Source: Entonaema liquescens (Eukaryota > Ascomycota > Sordariomycetes > Xylariales > Xylariaceae). From it: DNA of 64,000 nucleotides. Location: contig CADCSX010000010.1 of NCBI GenBank assembly GCA_902805475.1, forward strand, positions 1,893,001-1,957,000, read 5' to 3'. Below the pieces are notes generated by a model that saw nothing but the letters and a program-made list of their open reading frames with translations, was not told where the DNA came from and searched no databases. Below are positions 44,848 through 56,087 of this stretch, piece by piece. Position numbers and translations under genes: made by a program. Every line of letters begins with the position of its first letter. Position 1 is the stretch's first letter.

Positions 44848-46547
44848 TTATGCTTCTTTAGCCTTCTCTTCCCTTGCTTTCTTCCAGGCCTTGATTTGGT
44901 TCAACAGGCCAATAACCAGAGGCACTCCCACAGGGCCTAGCAGTGGCAGGTAAACAGCTATCTTATGCTCATCGGGGAAGTAAAGCTGTCCAACCATACT
45001 CTTTTCGAAAAATGCCCGCTCGGCCTCTACATCGGCAATGCGCGCATGCTCAAGACCATCAGTGCCACCAAGGTTAGAGCATGCAAGTTCTAGGTGATGC
45101 ATAGACTTGGCCACACCATCAGCGACACTAGATGGGATGGATATGCTCGGTAGAGCCAATGAGAGACGAGCTAGCGATCCTAGAGAAGAAGAGGCGCGCA
45201 GAAGCAAGTCTGCGGATCGAATGCGTGTGAGCGTCGAGAGTCGCATAGGCAATGATCCCGATTGTGGTGTGCCGAGGAGCGAAAGCAGATGCGACGCGAA
45301 TGTGAGGATAGGTTGCTTTAATGTTTCCGAGGCCACATAATTTGTAGAAGGGGGTGGCAAGAGATACACAGAGCCCCATTGCGGTATAAGCCAAGACTGG
45401 GACGTTCCAACCTCCGAGACCGTACCAATAGTTTGATTGCCAATAAATACGACGAAATTGACCGTGGGTGCGCCTCCTATAGAGGGCGATAGCGGCCATT
45501 CGGCAGCATTGATGAAAGAAGACAGGTCCTCTTTGCTCAGCACTTGCGATTGCACACCGGGAGTAGCGTATAGCTGGACTTGGGTATCGATGGTAAAGTT
45601 ATGGATAGGCCCGAGCAAATCCAATATCGGTTTCATGTATTCGTCTATAGCAGATTCAATATCCCAGCTGCTCGGCGACGGCCCGCTGGTGAATAACGAG
45701 AACGTGAGGTGGTAGGTCCGCGAGTATTTCAGAGACCTTGTCATTCGCTTCGCTAAAGAGTCGCTCGGGTCTTGTGAGCCTTCTAATGGTCGTTGTTCAA
45801 ACGGCATAGAAGACTTCGCTAGGAGATATGACATAACATCTCGCTCCTCGGAGAAGGCTAATCGAAGTTGTGTTGCTAAGTACGTCGCGAATCCGGAAGA
45901 AGCAGCATCAGGTGCTGGTATCGAGTTTGGAGGGTAGGTGATTTCGAGGATTGGTTCTTGCGAATGAAGTGAGGACGTGGCTGCGTCGCCAGGACTTAGT
46001 CGTATCGTAAGAGCGGTATCCGAGTCATGGATTGAGCGTGTGCCGGCCGGCGGAGATACGTCGAGTTGTAGATGATGCCCTTTGAAGTCGTTTGTAGAGT
46101 CCAAGGCTTGTTGTGTAATGCGCAAGAGATTATCGGTCTCGTCTTTTTGTAATTTAGGTGCGTCGATAGCGATTTTAATCGGGAAAACTGGATTACAGGC
46201 CTTGGAGCAGAGACAAATTAGTAACATGCTAATTGGATATTGATGAAGGGTTTACTAACCCTGCCGTCGGCCCAGTCCAACATCTGGCTTAGGGGCAGAT
46301 CCGCCCGATATATCGTAGTCGTTTTCCACCATATTGGTAGCCCTAAGAATAGTACGATAAACCAAAATGATGCGACGATGTAAGATCGTCTGTAAATATC
46401 TTCTGTCTTCTCTGGTGGTGGCAGTTTTCGTGTTAACGTTGGATTTGTGTCGTCATTCGTCTTCGAGCTATCGCTTTCAATAACTGCAGCTGGTTTACTT
46501 TCGTGCGAGGCGCCATCGTACTGGGCTGTGGATATAGACGACGACAT
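44848..46547 (-). CDS. GPI17: GPI transamidase subunit PIG-S (Gpi17)
   Basis: Component of the endoplasmic-reticulum complex that attaches GPI anchors to proteins. Two exons, 46547-46260 and 46200-44848, join in phase 0 to 546 residues. RRSYIVASFWFIVLFLGLPIWWKTTTIYRADLP is the N-terminal transmembrane helix and the motif directly after it, typical of PIG-S. The lumenal domain is long and contains VNFVVFIGNQTIG and SWLIPQWGSVYLLPPP. The second helix lies near the C terminus (VYLPLLGPVGVPLVIGLLNQ), followed by a Lys-rich cytosolic tail (KAWKKAREEKAKEA). Size and two-helix topology match the family. Its product would act on proteins such as the GPI-anchored protease at 2795-4351. Confidence 0.92.
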
Positions 46548-48013
46548 GGCTTGATATATTAACGGAGCTGCTCTCTTGGAAGCATGGTCTTGGAATTAAC
46601 TGCGACGTTGGGCCTGGGTTAAAGAAGCCAACGTGTCGCAAAATGCAAAGTTCCAGATGTTGGATACTTTAGGTACCTAACTAACCTAAGAAATGTAGAA
46701 ATGACAGCGGAACGTTTCCGGTGCTGCTTTTTCCCCAATGATTCAATGCCTATGTAGTCCCACCTGTATGGTCCTATCCTCTTATTTTATGTGACTAAGC
46801 ATTACTCCTTAGCGATTAAAACAGGATAACAGATTGATAAAATAATCTCTATGCTCTAATCCAGTTTTCAGGATTAACATGCTTATATGCGAGCCATAAT
46901 AGACTTTGTCTCGACTCATCTCAGGTTCCCACTGTTTTTTTTTTATCCTACAACTATAAAATATCCCCACTTACAGTCACTACCCTATCACTGGGCCAAA
47001 TGCTGATAGTATTAGCTTCTAATTGTGGCTATCTGCTGAAGCAAGGTCTTCCTAATGGCTTTCCTTACTGAAGATGTTTGAAGCCGAGTTTAATCTCGTT
47101 CCTTCGCTTAGAATATCCAATCCCAGCTTAACAACGCTGCCAGAACGAGATGCCATATAAGACATACATGCACACATACATCATACCTCTCTCTATGCAC
47201 TTATATCTAGACCAATCTAAGGAGCCCATAAGCAATAAGCTCTCAACTTTCGAATTGGCTTTGGTAGCCTCGGCCAAGTATGCCTGTCCAGTATCTAACT
47301 AAGTTTATGTTGCAAGCCGAGGTTCGCAAGCACGAGGGGTAGCTTTTAGCTCACAGATCAGCTAATGCCCATGACACAATGCCAATGACACGACTCGTTA
47401 CGCACTCCTAGAGCACGAGTGACCATGCTGCCATGTAAAACAGACAGGTTGGACAGCATATATACACGTATTGGGAGGATTGGAAAATAGGCTGGACGCT
47501 AATGTTAGTTTGCTTGTACTCCCGAGACCACGACCAAGGTCCTGGGTATCTGAGAGGCGTGATACCTATAATGCGGATCAGGGATCACTAGCCTACGGAA
47601 GCTTTCTCGAAACGAGCCACCTCGGCCCACCGAGGTATGGATGATATTGGTAGACTATGGCAGGTTAAGCTATTAGTCTTAGCCATCATACCTTACCATT
47701 TCATTTATTTACTTGGCTTCCCCTAACTATACCGAGCTTTAACTTTTTTTTTTTCCGATTCATACATTACTCACTTCTTTTTTTTTTTTCTTCTTGCAGC
47801 CTTAACTACCTGATATGCACAATTCTACGAATTCTTCCCTTTGTATTTAGTAGGTAGTTGCTAGGTGCTTAAAAGTTTTAGTACTTGTACCTATTTATAC
47901 ATTGGTAATCTTTGATGCACTTTGCTTTTTCATTTTAGTTACCTCAGGTACCTATTCTAGACAACAACTCGCTAGGAAGTTATCAGAATTAACTAGTTTA
48001 CCGAAGCTGGAAC
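46548..48013. other. 1.5-kb divergent intergenic region
   Basis: Between PIG-S (minus) and the acyl-CoA synthetase (plus). No gene seen. Contains TAGGTACCTA at 46670-46679 and T-rich tracts at about 46935-46945 and 47743-47790. Confidence 0.5.
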
Positions 48014-50091
48014 ATGCCGGGTAAGTTTACCAACACGATGTGCGGTCCCTACACCTCGGGATTGGTACCTGTTACACACACCATTTATTAGCTTATACCG
48101 ATCTCCAATTGTACCTTTTTCTTAATGCTGATTTTTTTCTTTTTTTTTTCTAGCCCCATTAGTGCTGTCCCTGCCGGCGGCAGCGGCGGGACTGGCATAT
48201 CTCAACGCGAAGACCGGAATCTGGTATGACGGAGCTATGCTACGCGGCACCCTGCCGGCCATCTTCCGCATTATCAACCGGGATCGAAAGGACCGGTGTA
48301 ATACATTCTACGTTTTAGAAGATGTAGCAAAAGATAAATCGACTAGCAACCGTCCATTTATCCTGTTTCAAGATAAGTCATGGACGTATGCCGAGGTTTA
48401 CGAGATGGCGTTGAAGTATGGGAACTGGTTCAAGGCCAAGTTTGATATCAAACCTAAGGATATTGTGGCTATTGATCTCCAGAACTCAGACCACTTCGTT
48501 TTCATCACCTTCGGCTTGTGGTCTATTGGCGCGAAGCCTGCTTACATCAACTACAACTTGACTGGTCAACCGCTGGTCCACTGTGTTAGCACGGCGAACT
48601 CTGTTCTCATGTTGGTCGATCCCGAGGTCGCGGCAAATATCAACGACGATGTCCACGAGAAGCTGGGAGATCTGCGAATCGAATTATTAACGGAGGAGAT
48701 CAAGGCCGATGTCCTTGCGACAGAGCCCATACGACCGTCTAATTCTCTCCGCTCCGGCGAAATATCGAAAGATATAGCTATTCTCATTTACACTTCTGGT
48801 ACGACGGGGCTGCCAAAAGCTGCCATTGTATCCTGGAAAAAGATGACTTTGGCAGGATCTTTTGTCGGTGGCTTCCTGGGGACAAAACACTCCGATGTGT
48901 TCTATACGGTACGTGTCACCTCCTAATCTTCCTATACCGTGTAGGTCTAATATCTTTTAGTGTATGCCTCTCTATCACGGTTCTGCTACGATTATGGGCA
49001 TGAGCCATTGCCTAGAAAGCCGCTGCACATTTGCGATAGGCAAGAAATTCTCAACCAAGACGTTCTGGAAGGAAGCACGCCAGCACAACGCAACTATGAT
49101 TCAATATGTGGGGGAAACGTGTCGTTACTTGCTGGCAGCACGACCGCAGATCGACCCAACCACGGGCGAGAACATGGATAAGAAGCACAAAATTCGTGTA
49201 GCGTTCGGCAACGGCCTGCGACCAGATATCTGGGAGAAATTTAGAGAGCGTTTTAATATTGAAAGCGTTGGCGAGTTCTATGCAGCAACGGAAGGCAATC
49301 TGGCGACATGGAACCTTTCTCGTAATGATTTCGCTACGGGTGCTATCGGACGTTTTGGAGTTCTCTATCGGCAGGTTGCCAAACTCACATCCGCGATCGT
49401 GCGACAAGATCTTGACACAGATAGTCCTTGGCGCGATCCGAAGACAGGTCTCTGCCGGCGTGTAAACCACGGCGAAGTTGGTGAGCTACTCATGGCATTA
49501 CCAGCCGACACGGAAAGGGACTTCCAGGGGTATTACAACAACCGCGAGGCGACGGAGAAAAAGATACTCCGAAACGTGTTCAAGAAGGGCGATGGGTATT
49601 TTAGGACTGGTGATCTTGTTAGCTTAGATAGCGAGGGTCGCATGTACTTCCACGACAGAATTGGGGACACGTTCCGGTGGAAGAGCGAGAATGTAGCCAC
49701 CACAGAAGTGAGCGAGGCATTGGGTACGCATCCGGCAGTGCAGGAGGCCAACGTATACGGTGTACAGTTGCCGAACCACGATGGGAGGGCTGGATGTGCC
49801 GCGCTCACACTAGCCCAGGAAGTTCCCGATGAGGAGTTACTACGTTCGTTGGCAGAACACGCGCGCAACAAACTACCCAAGTATGCCGTGCCCCTGTTTT
49901 TGAGAATAGGAAAGGGGCTCACGGCGGCGATTACGGGCACGAATAAGCAGCAGAAGCACGGGCTACGTGAGCAGGGTGTGAACCCAGCCTTAGTCGGCGA
50001 CGATGAGCTATTCTGGCTTAAAGATGGGACATACGTAAAATTCGGCAAGAGAGACTGGGACCGGTTGAATGCTGGCCAGGTGAAACTTTGA
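48014..50091 (+). CDS. FAT1: Very-long-chain acyl-CoA synthetase / fatty acid transport protein
   Basis: Activates and imports long and very-long-chain fatty acids at membranes. Three exons, 48014-48020 (only 7 bases), 48154-48908 and 48961-50091, join in frame to 630 residues. The N terminus is hydrophobic (APLVLSLPAAAAGLAYL), fitting a membrane anchor. LIYTSGTTGLPKAAIV is the AMP-binding motif near residue 245. CMPLYHGSATIMG follows directly in exon 3. YFRTGDLVSLDSEGRMYFHDRIGDTFRWKSENV is the FATP/VLACS signature region, and the Gly-Arg-Ala-Gly block lies in NHDGRAGCAALTL. The last residues are QVKL, close to a peroxisomal PTS1 tail but not canonical. Whether it serves plasma membrane or peroxisome is open. 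Confidence 0.94.
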
Positions 50092-50576
50092 ACCTACGGG
50101 TTTGGAGGTGATTTTACGAGACATGTTACGTAAAGCGATGAACGATACATAATAGAAAGCGTACGCAAAAAGGGCTTACGTCTAGCGAGGATATGATTAC
50201 GATGAGATGATGTATATTTCTCCTAGAACAAACACTGTATTTCGTGTAAAAATATTACCTATTACCTTATGTAATTCGTGAGGCCTTCTCTTTGGACAGT
50301 GGACAGTTGATGTTGGTAAGACTTATAAGGTCTACGCCGATAGGGCAGAGATGTCAGAGAGGTATGTAACTGGTACTAATGTATCGGGCACTCCATACAT
50401 ACCTATCCACTAATAAGGGACACTAATGCATGCATAAAACTACCCGTCTCCCCCCACTGTACATGTAGAACCCCTCCTGCCCCTCCAAAGACAAGAAAAT
50501 AAAAATTTCGAGTTCAGATATATTTTAACTCCTGCTTACCAGGCACATAAGCTTTCTTTCCTCGTCTCTTCTCGTC
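50092..50576. other. Intergenic, no gene seen
   Basis: Between FAT1 and DPH2, same strand. Should hold the DPH2 promoter; CT-rich just before its ATG. Confidence 0.5.
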
Positions 50577-52220
50577 ATGACACCCGAACTAAGCGCACCT
50601 CCCATCCTCTCAACACCAGCGGAACATACGTTCACCGAAGACCCAACACCTTATTCTACCGTCTCTGAGGCAAAGCGCCCTCATAGGCCCGACCATGAGC
50701 TTTACGAAGTCTACGAGATCGCCCGGACAGCCGCCGAGATCCAACAAAATGGCTGGAAACGAGTTGCACTTCAATTTCCCGATGCTATGTTGCCTGATGC
50801 GCCTTGGGTCGTCGGTGCACTAGATGCAGAGTTAAGGAAGGGACACATTGAAATGCACGATCAGAGTCAACGATTATATATCCTAGCAGATACGTCGTAT
50901 AGTGCCTGCTGCGTCGATGAGATTGCTGCTGAACATGCGGATGCTGATGGAGTGGTACATTATGGCCGCGCGTGCTTGAGTCCAACCTCGAGGTTACCAG
51001 TACTACACGTATTCACAAAGCAGACGTTAGACTATGACGCCGTAGCCGAGGCGTTCGAGAGAGAGTTTCCAGATAAAATAGAGAAGGTGGTGTTAATGGC
51101 GGATGTTATGTTTCAAGAGCATATTGATCCTTTAAGTAAGCTGTTAAGAGAAAGGGGTTATAGCAACGTTATTGCAACCGAAATATTACGGGATCCGACC
51201 GGAATAATACCAAATCGCAAACTTACAACAGCCGACGTTTCCATTAATTTGAACGAATACCATCTATTTCATATTTCTACGCCTCCTACATCCCTTCTCC
51301 TAACTCTTTCTGCTCGCCTCGCTTCTCTGAGGATATACTCGACACCTTCCTCACCATACACAACAGTATCTGAAATTCCCGATCCTACTACTACTCCTGG
51401 TTTACTTCGCCGCCGCTACGCTCTTGTCATCCGGTTCGCCACCGCATCTATCATTGGAATTTTAGTGAACACGCTTTCCGTAAAGAATTACATGTCAACT
51501 ATCTCTACCCTCAAAAACCAGATTGCGGCCGCTGGCAAGAAAAGCTATACCATTGTCGTCGGCAAGCTGAATGCCGCAAAGCTGGCCAATTTTGCTGAAG
51601 TAGACGGCTGGGTTGTCGTTGGGTGTTGGGAAAGCGGGCTGGTCGAACAGGAAGGGCTTTGGAAGCCCGTTATTACGCCTTTCGAGCTTGGGCTTGCGCT
51701 TCAAGGCGATGAGACCAGGGTTTGGACGGGCGAATGGTGGGGTGGTATTGAAGGCGTCGAAACTTCCACGGCCATTAATAGTGCCGATGAGAAGTCGTCT
51801 GAGCAAGAAGATGAGGCTAAGTTGATACCAGAAGAAGTTGAAGGAGGTGTGGATGACGAAGAGTCGGAACCTCCCGAGTTCGATCTTCGTACCGGCAAGC
51901 TCGTCAGCCATAGCCGACCTATGAGGGTTGCTATACGAAGTGCACCGCGAAGTGCACCTGAAATTGACGTTGGCGGTCTAAGCTCCAACCCGGGAACTAC
52001 GAACTCTGCAGTTATTAAACGAGTTGTCGGGGATGTCGCTTTGGTAAACGGTGTTGCAAGCCCAGGGGCAGAATACTTAAGGTCACAGAGGACCTGGCAG
52101 GGTCTAGGCACGGATTTTGGCACTGAGGACGAAGAGGAAGAGGGGAGTACTATCATCGAGGAGGGACGCAGCGGCGTCGCCAGAGGATATACCGTTGCTC
52201 AGGACCAAGTACGGACATGA
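50577..52220 (+). CDS. DPH2: Diphthamide biosynthesis protein 2
   Basis: Partner of Dph1 in the radical-SAM-like iron-sulfur complex that transfers the aminocarboxypropyl group to the diphthamide histidine of elongation factor 2. Single exon, 547 residues, the usual fungal size. KRVALQFPDAMLPDAPWVV opens the domain. YILADTSYSACCVDEIAAEH holds Cys111/112, and VVHYGRACLSPTSRLPV holds Cys133, at the places of cluster-binding cysteines. YTIVVGKLNAAKLANFAEVDGWVVVGCWESGLVE contains the third cysteine position. An acidic insertion (about residues 400-440) and a C-terminal WQGLGTDFG block follow, as in other fungal Dph2 proteins. No lesion. Confidence 0.95.
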   Translation: MTPELSAPPILSTPAEHTFTEDPTPYSTVSEAKRPHRPDHELYEVYEIARTAAEIQQNGWKRVALQFPDAMLPDAPWVVGALDAELRKGHIEMHDQSQRLYILADTSYSACCVDEIAAEHADADGVVHYGRACLSPTSRLPVLHVFTKQTLDYDAVAEAFEREFPDKIEKVVLMADVMFQEHIDPLSKLLRERGYSNVIATEILRDPTGIIPNRKLTTADVSINLNEYHLFHISTPPTSLLLTLSARLASLRIYSTPSSPYTTVSEIPDPTTTPGLLRRRYALVIRFATASIIGILVNTLSVKNYMSTISTLKNQIAAAGKKSYTIVVGKLNAAKLANFAEVDGWVVVGCWESGLVEQEGLWKPVITPFELGLALQGDETRVWTGEWWGGIEGVETSTAINSADEKSSEQEDEAKLIPEEVEGGVDDEESEPPEFDLRTGKLVSHSRPMRVAIRSAPRSAPEIDVGGLSSNPGTTNSAVIKRVVGDVALVNGVASPGAEYLRSQRTWQGLGTDFGTEDEEEEGSTIIEEGRSGVARGYTVAQDQVRT

Positions 52221-53308
52221 AATGGCATACATTGGTCATAGAGAACGACGTATCAGTAATCTTGATATCCGATACAATGATAAAAAAACAGTATTCCCGA
52301 TAGGGCATCCTTATAAATGTATAATGAATCGTCAGAAAATTCGAGACAACTGTAACCTATTCGAAATCGTCGACTTAAAGCTGGGAGCCAATACAAATAC
52401 GCTATCCATCACAAAATACTTCGCTGCTGGTCTCCGTTAGCATCCATTGTGGTATTATGCTAGTCGTACGCTCTTTTATCAAATATGAACTGGAGGCTGT
52501 TGTGAGACTTATGGTAGGGATGTCCGACGTGGCGGTCGACTTAGGGGCTCATAGGTGTAATGATATATATATATATACCTGGGTAGGCAGAGAAACATAC
52601 TTCTGACCTTTGCAGTGTGCACCTCAACCTATAACGCAGATACAAAGTCAGGTTAGGATCAACCAGTCTTACATATTACTTACCTAGGTAGTATAACTAA
52701 TCACTATCTATATCCCCCTACATTCAAATATTATAGTACTATGTCTGAGGTCATCCCGATCTTGTCGTTATCTCACTTTTCTGCTTTCTCGCCTCTTACA
52801 CGGTAAATCCAATGAAAAATGGATTTTCCTATTTTACTTTGCAGTGTTTATTATGGATGTAAGGCAGGTCGACGTACATGACATCGCACTATTAAACAAC
52901 TCGTTGCTACGGCTCATGAAATATTCGGACATCCAGTACCAGATGCATTGGCTATTTTTACTATCAAAGAAGCAAAATTAATCATTATCGTTAAATTCAT
53001 TATCGTCGCCAATCAAAACCCGCGCAAAGCTAATGCTGGCGTAGTTGATTATTGGAACATATGCGATTGCGTCTGGTTCCATCGGATACTCTTTTCAAGT
53101 AGCAACCCATCTCGAATGCGACGCATTTCATTCCTTATTCCAAGCCATCCCGAAATGATGGAAATCAAATATGTCCTTCTGAAAGGTGGGCAAACGCCGT
53201 TCCCTTTACAGTTCCGTATGTCCGGATCTCCTTAACATCATTCATAAACACATCTATATGCGCTGGAACCCTCCTAGCGCAGGGTATATAATTGCAGGCC
53301 CCACCTCC
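52221..53308. other. 1.1-kb intergenic region, no gene seen
   Basis: Between the convergent DPH2 and MARVEL-like genes. The ORF at 52948-53235 has no domain features. A TA repeat of about 16 bases lies at 52562-52577. Confidence 0.5.
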
Positions 53309-54032
53309 TTAAACGTAGACGCGGCGGTGTGAGTGAGTGCTGTGTCTGCTATGAGGACTGCGGCTGTTGCGGTGACCGTGGCGGTGAGAATGCGTCTCAC
53401 GATAGTACGACGTGCGGTCAGAGGTGCTGGTGCGATCGCCGTGCAGACAGGCGAGAATGCTTGTGATGAAAAAGAAGACACAGTTCATGATGCCGAACGC
53501 GAAGGAGGCCTTTAGCATAGCGCATGTCTTGTCAACGTTGGTGTCCCAGTTGGTAACGGAGGCGCTGCCGAAAGGACCGAAACTGATATCGTAAGGGTCA
53601 CCGCGCGTGATATTCGTACAGTCGGCGGTGGCAATCATGCGCAGCGACCACACCGCTCCGATGAAAGCTCCCACGAACAGAAGATCGAAGATGGCGACGA
53701 AGGTTGCGTTTGCAGATGAGCGGTGGTAACTGAATAACGTATAGATTGACCACGCCAGTCCCAGTACTGATACGATGAATAATACCAGGATGTAGTTAGG
53801 CGTGAGCTGATTTAGCTGCACGTAGCCGTTAACGAAGTAGGCCAGCATACCCATTGTCGGGATCTTTCGAAGGAGTTCTCGTTAGCGCCAATATCCATTC
53901 AAAGCTCTCTCTCACTTAAATATGAGGTTGAGATATCGCAACTTCATAAAAGAAGATGGATGGGCGTGATGAACTTACCAGTGTAATGATCTGCATGAAT
54001 CGCCAAAAGGCGAAGAAAATAGCAAACAACAT
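53309..54032 (-). CDS. MARVEL-like four-helix membrane protein
   Basis: Two exons, 54032-53979 and 53863-53309, join as FMQIITL-IPTMGMLAYFVNGY, giving 202 residues; starting at the Met at 53854 would lose most of the first helix. Four hydrophobic segments: about residues 5-30, 40-60, 70-92 and 132-155. The C-terminal tail is strongly His/Arg/Ser-rich (HSHRHGHRNSRSPHSRHS). Four helices, an opening charged-aromatic FWRFMQ segment and a loop with paired cysteines (ADCTN and KTCAM) resemble fungal MARVEL-domain proteins of the plasma membrane and eisosomes. The His-rich tail could bind metal (inference). Confidence 0.82.
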
Positions 54033-56087
54033 CTTGCCTGTTTTCTTTTTTTTTTTTTTTTTTTGAATGTGCGCGATTCGAATATAGTGAAGAGATTTTT
54101 ATGCGCGCGCAAGCAGCAAACTTGCGACTAAAACGAAGACGACGAGACAGGTAGAATGATGGTGGTGAGAAGGTGTGTAAAAGGTGTAAGGACGGAGAAA
54201 AAAACAAGTTAAGACGACGGCGAGCTGAAGCTCAAGTGTAGGGATGAGATTGTTCCTGCACGCCAAGAGCTGCAAAGCGAGGCTGGTCGAGTTGTGGGTT
54301 ACGACTTTGATACCCGGTACGAAGTTTTTACCTTGATGTGGTATTGAAGATCCGCCAATCGCTGCTTGGATAAAAAGACGATTGGGACCGAGCCGGGTAA
54401 TTTTATGACGTGGTTTGATAAGTCATGAATTATAAGTCACCTGCACGTGGGTGGTTTTATAAACGTACATGTAGTTCGTTCAATAGGTATTGTCTAACTA
54501 GCAAATACCATACATACCTATGTTAACTTCATTGTCTTCTAACCTAGGTAGGTACTTAATGTCGAAGATGGGCGAGCAAGTAAAACAGAAAAACGAATGG
54601 CGGGGTTCTTCACAAGATAAACAAAGTGGCTGCAGCTGGGCAACGCTTTATTGTTCTTTGTGAACACTTATGACGTCGGAAGGGGATCAACCAGGGGAAA
54701 TTTACCTAGCTTAGAAGGTAGAGGTATCTGGCAAAGATTCTGGGGTTGTTGGCTGCCTGTAAAGGATCCTGGGTTAGGTGTCTTACACACAGGTACACGC
54801 ATACTATGTAAGTACTGTAAGTACTGTAGGTACTGTAGGTACATACCTAGGTATCATACCTGTACCTACCTATGTAGGTAGTAGGCAGCTTTCAATATTA
54901 GGTACCTAGGTAGGTAGGTTCCAAACCAATGGCATATAAAGATGCCTTTTAGATTACTAAATCGATATATGACTAGAAACAATCATCATTCCTCGTTAGA
55001 ATTTGGTGGCCTAGACTGACAGAAAAGTAGCGGGGTTGGGAATCTAATCCTTCTGATCTGATCTGATCTGAGGTGGTTGGTCAATTGTTAGTGTTTGTTA
55101 ACAGCACTTGGCTTATATCGGGGATGTTGTCGCAAATGGGTCCGTGCACTGTGAGTTTTCCTTGAATTTTCCTTATAACTAACTAACAAAACCTGAACTA
55201 CCATAGTAAATCAAGTAATAGGCTATTTCCTCATTTTCTTGTTTGGTTCCTTTCTCTTACCACATTCCTTGTCTTCTAGTAAGTCCTCAGATAGTTTAAG
55301 GACATAGGAGGCATTAAAGTGCTCCAACATTTTACCCCGATATCGTGGTTACGAATCAATTGGGATATTAGTATATAGGTATGTAAGGGGGATTAGAAGT
55401 AGATATATGACATCCCTTTCCGTTACAACGCGTGCTTCTTGTGATGGTGTAGACTATAGCCTTACTTGATTTCTGAACAACGGTCCCAATAAGTTAAGTC
55501 AACTAAGCGATTCGTATTTGCACTGGGTCTAAGGTAATTCAAACCAAACACCTGATCTTTAGACCTACCTATTCAAGGATGCCTCTAACCTAGCTGTACA
55601 GTTATTATATATCACGCCATACGAAGCCACAAAAGACTCCTATTGTAAAGCATCCAACCACCAATTATATTACGCAAATAAGTATTAAAGTGGGTCGAAA
55701 TAGCTTCATTCTATCAGCAAATAGAATAAAAAGAAACAAAAACTAAGCCTATGCAAATTCAATTCAAGCAAGTTCGAATGAGTACATGTGCTTGGCTTGG
55801 TTGAGACTGCTGTATGTATATGGGTCGGAATAGCTCGGCTTACTTCCTATTTCAGCTACTTTTGCGGACAAGATTGGTTAAGAAAGATTTCTGGGGGACG
55901 ACGCCATGATCCATGCCACTTCAAGAGCTAATTGGTACAACAGATCTCGCTTGCTCGCCTTCTAAAATGCTTCTATACTGCTTCCAGATAGTTGCCTAAT
56001 TTTCTAATTCTTTCTTAGCTTTCTAGGGCAAAGAGAATTGTCAACGTATTTTCTCCATCTCTACCACGCTATTACAATCGTCGTCAA
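54033..56087. other. 2-kb intergenic region, no gene seen
   Basis: Holds a T-tract (54047-54064), a cluster of GTAAGTACTGTAGGTAC-type units at 54805-54920 including TAGGTACCTA at 54899-54908, and three TGATC units at about 55048-55065. Lies between divergent genes, so it should contain both promoters. Confidence 0.5.
54805..54920. repeat. GTACTGTAGGTA / TAGGTACC tandem-like cluster
   Basis: Four tandem units of about 10 bases, GTAAGTACT or GTAGGTACT, grade into TACCTAGGTA-type palindromic units and end in TAGGTACCTAGGTAGGTAGG. It is the densest cluster of this motif in the window. Confidence 0.75.
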
